In this document: positions 45,804-56,100 of the stretch, piece after piece | How the letters are laid out: every line of letters begins with the position of its first letter | Position numbering within the stretch: position 1 is the first letter of the stretch | Origin: Bolinopsis microptera | Lineage: Eukaryota > Ctenophora > Tentaculata > Lobata > Bolinopsidae | Direction of reading: 5' to 3' | NCBI RefSeq assembly: GCF_026151205.1 | Contig: NC_087080.1 | Location: 939,812 to 1,003,811, forward strand | DNA: 64,000 bases | Notes under the pieces: generated by a model | Database searches by the model: none | Told to the model about the DNA's origin: nothing | Seen by the model: only the letters and a program-made list of their open reading frames with translations | Position numbers and translations under genes: made by a program

Positions 45804-45905
45804 ATTCTAAATTCTTCTTGTATTCATTTGATTATAATTTCAGAAAAACTTTTATCAATTACAAAATACAGTTTAACAATTTATGCATCAGATATAAACC
45901 CTGAC

Positions 45906-46206
45906 CAGTGTACCAGGGTACCAGTGTACCAGGGTACCAGTGTACCAGTGTACCAGGTTACCAGTGTACCAGTGTACCAGTGTACCAGTGTACCAGTGTA
46001 CCAGTGTACCAGGTTACCAGTGTACCAGGGTACCAGTGTACCAGTGTACCAGGGTACCAGTGTACCAGTGTACCAGTGTACCAGGTTACCAGTGTACCAG
46101 TGTACCAGGGTACCAGGGTACCAGGGTACCAGTGTACCAGTGTACCAGTGTACCAGGTTACCAGTGTACCAGTGTACCAGTGTACCAGTGTACCAGTGTA
46201 CCAGTT
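45906..46206. repeat. 8-bp repeat (GTACCAGT), about 37 copies
   Basis: Runs of GTACCAGT, GTACCAGG and TTACCAGT. The frames through it (Val-Pro-Val-Tyr-Gln-type) are artefacts. Confidence 0.95.
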
Positions 46207-46572
46207 GTACTACTAACGTTACAGAGTAGCTTAATAATTATGTTAATTGCGGCTTTGATGTTTGAGAATATGCATATTTAAATTGGCTTGCTTATTGCTC
46301 CAACTAAATGATTTGAATTAAAGTAATTGTGTTCAGATCATATATAATTTATTTCGTAGTTCGTTTAGATATTAAACCTTCCTATGATTCCTATATGATA
46401 CTTTTGAAGTGTTTTCTGGTGGTTTATTGTTAATCGTTGTGTGATATATATCAATAAATCTTCCTATGATTACTATTATGATATAATTAAAGTTTTAATT
46501 TTTTTCTGAATAGATTTGTTTTTGAGATGATTTAGTTGTTTGTTGCTGGATATTTTCACCTCACCCTTTAGA

Positions 46573-46630
46573 ACCGCTCTGACATGGTTAGTACCTGACA
46601 CTTGTGTCAGTTGCTAACCATATGGGCGGT
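46573..46630. repeat. Imperfect hairpin near a LINE
   Basis: ACCGCTCTGACATGGTTAG and CTAACCATATGGGCGGT pair around an inner stem CTGACAC/GTGTCAG. It could be a SINE-like or structured RNA segment; I do not recognise a family. Confidence 0.55.
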
Positions 46631-46884
46631 ATACAAGCACATTATTTCATTTCATTCATAGTTGAACACATACAAATGGATAATATGAGTATGACTCGTT
46701 TTTGTGAATTTAAACATCTGCTACCAATATTTGTTGTTAACCATACCACATACATTGGATCCAGACAAAAAACCTTGACAGACGCAGTTGACTATTTTAT
46801 TTAGATAATTTGTCTTATATTTTATGTACCATGAAAAAACTAGAAACTCTAATATATTTAATCTTATGTAATTCTCTAATTTTG

Positions 46885-49250
46885 TGATACTTACTTACTT
46901 GTACTTGATTAGGTCTCCTCAATCATTCGAGTGGCCTGCACCAATGAACTCCCGTTTGTGACGTATCATCTCCCTCCAAAGTTTGCGGTCACTAGCCATC
47001 TCGCTCGCTCCTTCTAGGTCTATGTCAGTGTTTCCTGTAAATGCTGCAGCATCTTCCAGCAAACATTTCCTCCAGTTCTTTCTTGGACGGCCCCTAGATC
47101 TTCTCCCATGGGCAGGGGTCCAGTTAAGCAGGTACTTAGGAAGCCTAGTGTCTGGCATTCTGGTGACATGGCCAAACCAACGCAGGCGGTTTGCTCCTAT
47201 GTACGTCTCTACTGGATTTATCTTTGCACGCTCCAGCACTTCAGTGTTTCTAACCCGATCGAGCCATCTTATCCTAAGTATTCTCCTCAAGCAACGCTGA
47301 TGGAACACCTCAAAGCGATGTAGCTGCTTTTTGGTTGTGTTCCAAACCTCACTACCATATAGCAATATTGTCAAAACCGCTGCCTTATAAATCCTGATCT
47401 TTGTATAAGACTGGATGTTGCGGTTTTTCCATATATTACTCAGTTGATTGAAGGCTCCGGAAGCTTTCTGAATCCTCGCTGACAGCTCACGGTCGATAGT
47501 ACCGTCGCTGGAAATAATTGTACCTAAGTACGTAAAGTCACTAACTTGCTGCACTGGCGTGTCTTCAACAGTGATGTTCACTGTGGCTTCTTTCGTGTAT
47601 GGCCGTTGAGAGGTTGCTTTACCAATGACCATAGCCTCAGTCTTTTTACCATTGATTCTGAGACCTCCCTGGGCACCATACATACACAAAAGGTCAGTTG
47701 TTTCTTGAAGACCTTCCTCGCTGTTATCCAGTACAGCCATGTCATCTGCATAATCTGTATCTAACACAGTGATATCATCAACAAGCGGACTGATAGATCT
47801 TTGAAGAACCGCTCCGTGGGACACCACTTTGTTGCTTTCTGTTCTCTCAGCAGCCACATTGAGGCAGACATTAAAAAGTGGAGGACCCTGAATGTCTCCT
47901 TGGCCACTGCCTGAACTTACTTCAAACCATTCTGATAGTTCACCATTGTGTCTAACAGCACTAACAGTTCCATTAAAGAATGCCTGTATTATTCGAATGT
48001 ATTTACATGGCAGGCCATAATGACTGAAAGCTTTCCAAATATAATTCCTGTCGATGGAATCAAAAGCTGCCTTGAAGTCCACAAAATTTACATACAGGGG
48101 GAGATTATATTCAATGCAGTTATGTATAATAGTGCGGAGTGAATAAATCTGATCAATGCATGATCTGTTCTTTCTAAACCCACACTGATTGTCTCGTAGC
48201 AAACTTTCTAAACCGTCACTCATGCGTTGTAATATGATGATTTGATACAGTTTAGATGCTGTAGATCTTAGAGTGATCCCCCTATTATTGGAGCAATGAG
48301 AGGTATCACCCTTCTTTGGTACAATTATCACGATGCCTTTCAACCAGTCGTCAGGCACTGCTTCTGAATTCCAAACTTTAGAGAACAATTTCTCCATCCT
48401 ATCCACAAGACCACTTGCCCCATACTTTAACTGCTCATTAGAGATTTCGTCGATCCCAGCACTTTTGTGGTTCTTCAATTTTTTGAGACAGTTTAAAATC
48501 TCAAGTCTAGTGGGGGGACCATCACCATCACCAAGATAAGGAAAGCATGGAACCACTTCAAGATGGTCCAGGTCAGACAGATCCGCATTCGTGGGAGGAG
48601 GGTTTAATAGCTCCGAAAAATGTTCTCCCCATCTCTCTCTCTGAGCAGAGGGATCAGCAATCAACTTCCCGGATTTGTCTCTTACAGCAGTTGATTTTCG
48701 ATTCTTCTTACCGGACAGTGTTTTTATCCGTTGCCAGACTTCCCTTTGCCGGCCATGGACAGCAGCTGTTTCCAGATCTGCTGCAACTCTAAGAGCCCAA
48801 TTCTCGTCGTCTTTCCTGCAGCTCTTTTTGACAAGTTTGTTGGCCCGAGAATACTCGCTCCTATTGTTGTTGTCACTAGGCGCCATCTGTTTAATCTTAC
48901 TGCGTTCGGCAATAAGGTTTTTTGTCTCCTGAGACAAATGCTGCTGCTTTCTACGCCGGGGGCGCTCACCCAGTACCTCCATAGACACTTCTTTAATAGT
49001 ATCCTTAACTAATGTCCATTCTCCATCAAGATTCTCCTCCATTGGTAGGCAGCTAAAACGATTTTGAAGAGCAATGCAGTACTCTTCAACCTTGGACTGA
49101 TCTCTAAGATTCTCAATTGCTGGAGATATCCTACGAGAGGCGTTCAGTTTTTGAACTGCCATAAGTTTGACTCTAAATTGACCTCGAACCAAATAATGAT
49201 CGGAGCCAATGTCTGCACCCCTGCATGATCTTACGTCAAGTAGAGAGTGA
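46885..49250 (-). mobile_element. 5'-truncated RTE-like LINE
   Basis: The copy begins within the endonuclease (SDHYLV at about 49205, the conserved C-terminal end of an APE-type endonuclease), contains the complete RT, and ends about 25 bp after the stop with a short ACTTACTTACTT tail (written on the plus strand), typical of LINEs with simple-repeat tails. It sits downstream of DCAKD. Confidence 0.85.
46919..49192 (-). CDS. LINE reverse transcriptase ORF
   Basis: An uninterrupted 757-codon frame; its first Met is internal to the element's ORF, since the endonuclease frame continues upstream. RT motifs in order: KLKNHKSAGIDEISNEQL, IIVPKKGD, NNRGITL, QCGFRKNRSCIDQI, VDFKAAFDSIDR, and the catalytic DTDYADD (YADD at residues 481-484), then FTYLGTIISSDG and a C-terminal connector with RRLRRILRIRW-like sequence. 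The RT would copy LINE RNA into DNA at a nicked target. Frame and active site are intact, so the copy is young, but the missing 5' end should make it immobile. Confidence 0.9.
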   Translation of the reverse strand: MVRGQFRVKLMAVQKLNASRRISPAIENLRDQSKVEEYCIALQNRFSCLPMEENLDGEWTLVKDTIKEVSMEVLGERPRRRKQQHLSQETKNLIAERSKIKQMAPSDNNNRSEYSRANKLVKKSCRKDDENWALRVAADLETAAVHGRQREVWQRIKTLSGKKNRKSTAVRDKSGKLIADPSAQRERWGEHFSELLNPPPTNADLSDLDHLEVVPCFPYLGDGDGPPTRLEILNCLKKLKNHKSAGIDEISNEQLKYGASGLVDRMEKLFSKVWNSEAVPDDWLKGIVIIVPKKGDTSHCSNNRGITLRSTASKLYQIIILQRMSDGLESLLRDNQCGFRKNRSCIDQIYSLRTIIHNCIEYNLPLYVNFVDFKAAFDSIDRNYIWKAFSHYGLPCKYIRIIQAFFNGTVSAVRHNGELSEWFEVSSGSGQGDIQGPPLFNVCLNVAAERTESNKVVSHGAVLQRSISPLVDDITVLDTDYADDMAVLDNSEEGLQETTDLLCMYGAQGGLRINGKKTEAMVIGKATSQRPYTKEATVNITVEDTPVQQVSDFTYLGTIISSDGTIDRELSARIQKASGAFNQLSNIWKNRNIQSYTKIRIYKAAVLTILLYGSEVWNTTKKQLHRFEVFHQRCLRRILRIRWLDRVRNTEVLERAKINPVETYIGANRLRWFGHVTRMPDTRLPKYLLNWTPAHGRRSRGRPRKNWRKCLLEDAAAFTGNTDIDLEGASEMASDRKLWREMIRHKREFIGAGHSND

Positions 49251-50884
49251 CTCCACTATAGCATATACAGCATGATATAATTACAAATTAATATTAATAT
49301 AATAACAAATTAATATTAATATAATTACAAATTAATATTAATATAATTACAAATAAAATTAATATTAATATAATCATATTAATACTTTGTATTTGTGAGT
49401 TTATTTGATTTTGATGTGTTTGAATATATAATTATAAGTGTTTCCCTTGTTTAGATCACAATGCTGGCAAGCATTACCGTCGCCCTTATATTCACAATAC
49501 TATTTACCCCCTATACTAGTATATCCCCTTTATTGTTTTCCAGGCATTAAGATTCATCGAAAGTAGTTCAGCAGGCATATTTAAGTTCAAAACATTCTAA
49601 TTCAATGTTAAAGATGACAGGAATAAGAAATAGTTATGTGGAGGTTTTTAAGAAATTTGCGCAAAATACGCGCCAGCATGTTATACGAAATTAGGTAAAA
49701 AACCCAAAATCGCCATATTCAGGTGCCTTAAAAACCATGTTAAAACTGAGTTAGAGATATGAAACTTTGCAGGGCGTCTAGACCTTGTCCAAATCGACTG
49801 TAAAAAAAATTTCATGTTTCAGGAGTATCGGCAAGTGGGTTTTCTGGAACCCCTGTTTTACAACAGATTGTCGTGAAGTATATATATATATTATATATAT
49901 ATAGACGCTTTTGCAGTCAATTATAGCCTACATTTAAGTGTCCGTAGATTCAAAAGTATAAAAGATACAGTCATTTCGAACCACAGGTCTTGAAGATAAT
50001 CGTTTACACTCTAGTTTCCATTATATTAAAAAATAATTTAACGTCATCATCATCACTTGATGACGTCATCAAGTTAAGTGTTTTTAAAACTTGGTTTTTA
50101 ACAAAATAACAACTTTTCAAATCGATTTTAAACCATTAAGGAGTAATTTTATTCAAAATCTAAGGACATCTTTACCTTAGATAATTGTTCAAGCATTCTG
50201 AAAATCTACCGGAAAATTTTCCTACCTTGCTCCTTCATAAAGATATTCGCTATTGAAGTTAGTGCTTTTTTGAAGAATAATTTTATAAAAATACAAAAGT
50301 TGTGAATTAGTATTCTCTGGTGTTGGGCCATCCCTTGAGTTGTGGAGCTCGATTGTGCTTTCTAAAGGTCTAAATTGTGTTATAGGCTAGTTTTAAAGTT
50401 GAAAATCGAAAAGTTGCACACGTGGGGACACGCCCAAATTGATAGAAAATTGCTAAAATTACTGAAAATTGCTGTTTTCACCATTTTTATCAACTTTGGA
50501 GTCCCGTTGTGATCCAAGTTCTATATGAAATCTTCTGAAACTTTGCATGCTTATTAAATTATATATAAAATACTGCTATGCAAAAATTTACGGTGATTCA
50601 ATATTGTATGCGCACGCAACGTCCGCTCAAAGTTTGCACGTGCGAAAGGTGAGAATTTTGCTCATTCGTGATTTCGAATAAATTCTGCTTTCCCGCGATA
50701 TTTAAATGGAATTATATATCAATTTAATGCCAACTTGAATGAGTAAAAAGTGCCATATTCAGTCAGGTAAAATTTCGAAATCGATGAAATTACCTCCTAA
50801 TTATTAATATAAATATTAATGAAGTTATGAGTTTACATTTCGGCTTTGTAAATTATCCTGACATTATAATCAAAAAGAGATGAT
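49251..50884. other. Intergenic AT-rich DNA
   Basis: Starts with an ATTAATATTAATATAATTAC short repeat (49270-49380). The rest shows no supported coding sequence; it includes a TATATA tract (49878-49903). It may be old transposon sequence. Confidence 0.45.
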
Positions 50885-51220
50885 ATTTGACCAAAACCCA
50901 TAATCATGGGTAGAGTGTACCGCTGCCAGTGTCTCTCTTTTCCAAACAAAAGGAAATGATATTAATTTGAATAACCGTCCGCAAATGCAAATTGATACCG
51001 AGAATGAAATCGGTCGCTCGCTTTTTCCATTCGATCACGGCTTACGAATTGTAATTGGTAATAAAGCTTATTGATTAGAAAAAGCGAGCGACCGATTTCA
51101 TTCTCGGTATCAATTTGCATTTGCGGACGGTTATTCAAATTAATATCATTTCCTTTTGTTTGGAAAAGAGAGACACTGGCAGCGGTACACTCTACCCATG
51201 ATTATGGGTTTTGGTCAAAT
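50885..51220. repeat. Perfect 143-bp inverted repeat with 50-bp spacer
   Basis: 50885-51027 and 51078-51220 are exact reverse complements as far as I can read, all 143 positions. Transcribed RNA would form a very long perfect hairpin. No target-site duplication is obvious (GATGAT left, ACGTAC right). Confidence 0.95.
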
Positions 51221-51424
51221 ACGTACTACTTGTTTAGATACTACTATAGTTCATATTTAGAGATATTAAATTGATGAAATAACTAAATAAGGTGAACATA
51301 TTTAAAGAAATTATTACTCATACTGCAAGTAAATGAGTTTCAATCACAGCTTCAATCACAGCTTCAATCACAGCTTCAATCACAGCTTCAATCTGTTAGA
51401 GTGTTTATGGTGTTGCAACTTACT

Positions 51425-53050
51425 CTGGAGGGGCTGACGCTCTTAGAGCAAGCTCAAGATCCTGACTATGATTATAAATCATTCATCTTAGACTTAATAT
51501 TTACTCATTTTGAAAGCGATTAATATCCAACTTGGTTATTACACCACAATATACTTAACGGGTGATACTCGTAAAATATTTGTTCCATATATTACCGTCG
51601 ACGAGTCCAACTCGGCGCGCGTCCTGGTAGGTTGTAAAGCTACAACAATATACTGTCTGAGCCGCACGAAAACTAAAAGTTGTCAACTCGTTCACTTAGG
51701 TCTTGGAGCACAGACTGTGACTTTACAGTAACCTGTCTAACCTTGCGAAGGATGCTCCGGTCTCCCGCGAGGGACACGCGGTGCCTCACTGCCATATGTT
51801 CAACATGAGCCGGTGGTTTTACTATATTTATCTAACTCCAAGTTAATTTGAGACAAAGAAAAAGTTCAACTAAGGATCTCACTATACAGATACTTGACTC
51901 ATTTTTATGTCAAGGCCTCTAACTGCTAACCAGAGCCCTTTCGCTTGCAGTAGCGCGCGACCGTCGAAGTATTCTATTTGTACTGAAACAAGCGCGTCAC
52001 GCAGTACGCGTAGACACATGGCTATGTGAAAGGAGGGGCTGACGCTTAGAGCAAGCTCAAGATATTCCTGAGACCTGACTATGATTATAAATCATTCATC
52101 TTAGACTTAATATTTACTCATTTTGAAAGCGATTAATATCCAACCTGGTTATTACTAGACTCTTAAATTTTATCCTTCGAACAGCTGTTGAGCAATGAAA
52201 CGCAAACATAATTTTAGCAAAATGAATATATTTCTTTTATCTTCAGCATTTAATCAGTCACATAATCTCAAATTATTTGTTATATAGTAGTGTTGAAAGT
52301 ATTAAAACCCTGGTTATTACACCACAATATACTGCCTGAGCCGCACGAAAACTAAAAGTTGTCAACTGATCGTTCACAGCTTAGGTCTTGGAGCGCATAC
52401 TGTGACTTTACACTTACTGTGACTTTACACTTACCTGTCTAATAAGCAGGATGCTCTGGTCCCCCGCGAGGGACACGGTGCCTCACTGCCATATGTTCAA
52501 CATGAGCCGGTGGTTTTACTATATTTATCTAAGAATTAATTTGAGACAAAGAAAAAGTTCAACTAAGGATCTCACTATACTTGACTCATTTTTATGTCAA
52601 GGCTTGCTCTAACCAGAACCCTCTCGCTCACAATTCTACTTGTATTGTGAAACAACTCAACAAGCGCGTCACGCAGTACGCGTAGACACATGGCTATGAC
52701 GTGAATGGAGGGGCTGACGCTTAGAGCGAGCAAGCTCAAGATCCTGACTAAGATTATAAATCATTCATCTTAGACTTACTATTTACTCATTTTGAAAGCG
52801 ATTAATATCCAACCTGGTTATTACTGTACCACAATCACAATATACTGTCTGAGCCGCACGAAAACTAAAAGTTGTCAACTTGTTCACAGCTTAGGTCTTG
52901 GAGCACAGAGTGTGACTTTACACTGCACCAACCTTGCTCCAGTCTCCCGAGGGACACGGTGCCTCACTGCCATATGTTCAACATGAACTGGTGGTTTTAT
53001 GACAAACGAAAAAGTTCAACTAAGGATGTTACTATACTTGACTCATTTTG
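51425..53050. repeat. Triplicated ~640-bp segment
   Basis: Three diverged copies start near 51426, 52034 and 52709 at GGAGGGGCTGACGCT. Each contains GATTATAAATCATTCATCTT, then GAGCCGCACGAAAACTAAAA and GTGCCTCACTGCCATATGTT. They carry indels relative to each other. No open frame is shared, so the copies look non-coding. They lie just upstream of the lectin gene start. Confidence 0.88.
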
Positions 53051-53154
53051 ATGTGGTTATTGGATTAGAGAAATTAATTTATAAAGATCAAGAGCTCACT
53101 TTTACAATCAATTTCTTATTTGTACGTAAGTCGGTTAGAACTCAGTTGTTCGAG

Positions 53155-56100
53155 ATGGGGCGACTATTTTCTGTCACTCTTTTTGGATTGATTCATGTGC
53201 TTTGGGCCAGTCGTAAGTTAGATGTTTATTTTTTCTACAAGCCGTGTTTACAGGATGGACTACTATCTACCTTATCCGACTTTATTTGAACGGACAATAA
53301 TTGGGCGCTGGAGGCACTAGCGCTCATTTTAATGTCCGTTCAATTAAATTATGTCTGTTCACGCAACTTCCGGTCGAATAACGGCCGATAACGGATAAGG
53401 TAGTTCCACATCAATGATAGTTTTATACTTCAACTACAAACTCTGCGAACAATAAAACTTTCAGAAAATCACATTTTTGATGCTGAGAAGGGTGTTGAGT
53501 ACAAGTTGAACAAGCAATTAGAGGCTGGTGACGTCATCAAGGCTTGGGGTGTTTACAAGGATGATTCCACCTCAAAATTCAGGTACACAGACCTCTTGTT
53601 TTAGTGATAAGTGACAGAATGAATGAAACTCTGACGTAGATTAAAACATAACCTTAGCGGACTTTATTCCGCCGCATCAAGTCCGACCGATTTAAAATCC
53701 GTTCGAATTTTCGACTACCATGTATGTACGTTCAAATAAATTATGGCGCCCATAATTATATCCACCCAAAATAATGTTCTTCCAAACAATGTCTGCCCAA
53801 ACAAAGTCCATGATAAGGTATTACATGATCATATCATTAATAATTATTTTTCAGTGTCAACATCCGAGGATCAAGTTCACTGTATCACCTTCACGTAGAC
53901 TTCCGTCCTTTTAACAACGTAGTGGTCCTGAACAACTACAATAACGGGTGGAAAACTGAGATCAGGTACTAACTGATAGAAATCTTAATTTCCATATGAT
54001 AAATCTGAAATCTAATTTACCACTATATTAGTAAAGTTTATATATTTTTGATACCATGCTTGCTTGGAATCCCTGAGTAATCACTGAGTAATCACTGAGT
54101 AACCGCGGAGTACTGTTATCAAACAGGATAGCAGTAGTACAGTAGTACACACGAACACGGTTAATATATCTGGATAGTACCGAACCATATTGTTTTTAAT
54201 TCTGATACGAGACAGGGATTTCTTACTGTCACGTGTCAAAACAAATACGATACACCTGTTGTACACCTTGGCTAACACTGCAAGCAAATAATAATTTAAA
54301 TTTAAATTTCAATTTCAATAATTTTTTAGATTTTACTGATATAAACTACCACCTCGTGTCGCCAGGCCAGGATTTAGCAAAAGTAACTTTGCTGCGAATA
54401 CCTTGTTCGAGGTGAAGATAGAGGTTACAGACAGCGAATACAAGATCTATTTCAACGGAGAGCAGCTGTCTCTTACTTTCCCTCATGCGGGTCGTGAGGA
54501 TATGAAGACAGCTAACCATGGCAAGTGGTTTAAGTTTACGGAAAGGGGGTTTATAGTTCCAAAATTTGACTTACGTAATATTTGAACGATGCTTTAATTT
54601 ATATCAAGGTGGCATGTAGCTACATCGGCAAACAAAATCACATCAAAAAAGTTAATATTTAGTAATATGTGAACGACATCTTACACAAAACCTCCACAGT
54701 AACCATGGTAACTATAATCTCCACAGTTGTTCTGCACGGAGGCAGCAACGGCTTCAAATGGACATCCCTACAACTCCCTAACGGACAACTAACCAGCTCT
54801 GGCGGTCCCTTCTCCACCTCAACTGGAGTAAAGAACTATCTGGAACAACCTCTAGCTGTAGGAGACGTTGTGTCTGCGTGGGGTATCTATGCTACTGGTT
54901 CAAGCAAGTTCAGTGTCAATTTTATGATGGAGAATGGACAGTATTTTATGATCCACGTTGATTTCAGACCCCCTCCAAGCGAGAATAAGGTATGGTTAAT
55001 TTATTAATTAATTAATTAATTAATTAATAAACATTAGCCGTAGTTTATAAATATAAGTCTGATCAGAATTGTTTGTTTTCTTTTCGAACCAGCTAAACTT
55101 ATATTTTATCAATAGCCTGTGATCGTTGTTTCATTAATGAGGAAATGAAAGTCTCGCTATTTATATTCTACGACTAACCAATGCACTTAGTAAACAACTA
55201 AAACTACCACTAGGTTGTACTCAACTCCAAGAAACAGGCTGGCTGGGAAACTGAACTCCGTACCGCCCTGCCAGACTTTCAAAACGGCAAGTCCTTCAAA
55301 GTGGACGTCAAATGCCTTGAGGGCGAGTTTGAAGTCTACCACAACGGTAACAAACTGGGATCTACCTTCCCTTACAGGACGGGGTTTGCTCTTGAAGATG
55401 TTAAGTTTGTGTGGCTACTTGGAGGTAGTCTTGGGATGGTCTGGACTGATATTGCTCTTCCCATTCAAGTTCGTTCAACTAATTTAACGCTATTGACGCT
55501 ATATCACTTCAAACACAAGAAAATAGTGCTGTCGGACAGACGTGATACCGACGTTGAATATGGACACGTGATTTATCTACTGACTTTAATTTTACAATTA
55601 TCATCATTCACTCTATTCATGACAAAACTATAAATTTTATTTTTCATTCCAGTCGATATCCGGGGAAGTATCTCTGGAGATGGTATCAGCTAGCCAGAGT
55701 AGTATGGGTTGGAACGGAGACGCAGGCAGAGGGATTGATGGTAACACTAATGGTGACTACTGGGCTAACTCGTGTACCCACTCCAGGGGAGCCAAGGATA
55801 ATTGGTGGATGGCTACTTTGGCTGGGAACTCTGCAGTGAGCAAGGTTGTTATTCACAACAGGGTTGATTGCTGCTCAGAGAGGATCAATGGTGCTAAGGT
55901 TAGACTTTTACAACTTTTAAAAGTTTCTTGAATTTGTAGCGTATATTTGACGCTTTAAAAGTTAAGAGCAGTTTTAAATTTGATTGATATTCTCTTCAAA
56001 TACCCAAACATCTTCAAATCTTTAATTCCACTTGTCTCATGCAAAATCTTTATAGGTGTATGTAGGGGAGGTGTATTGCGGTGAAGTGGTATACGAAGCG

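Noticed and set aside
45783..46281. Val-Pro-Val-Tyr-Gln repeat proteins
   Set aside because: They come from an 8-bp microsatellite beyond the DCAKD stop codon.
47546..49012. Plus-strand frames over the LINE
   Set aside because: They are shadows of the minus-strand reverse transcriptase.
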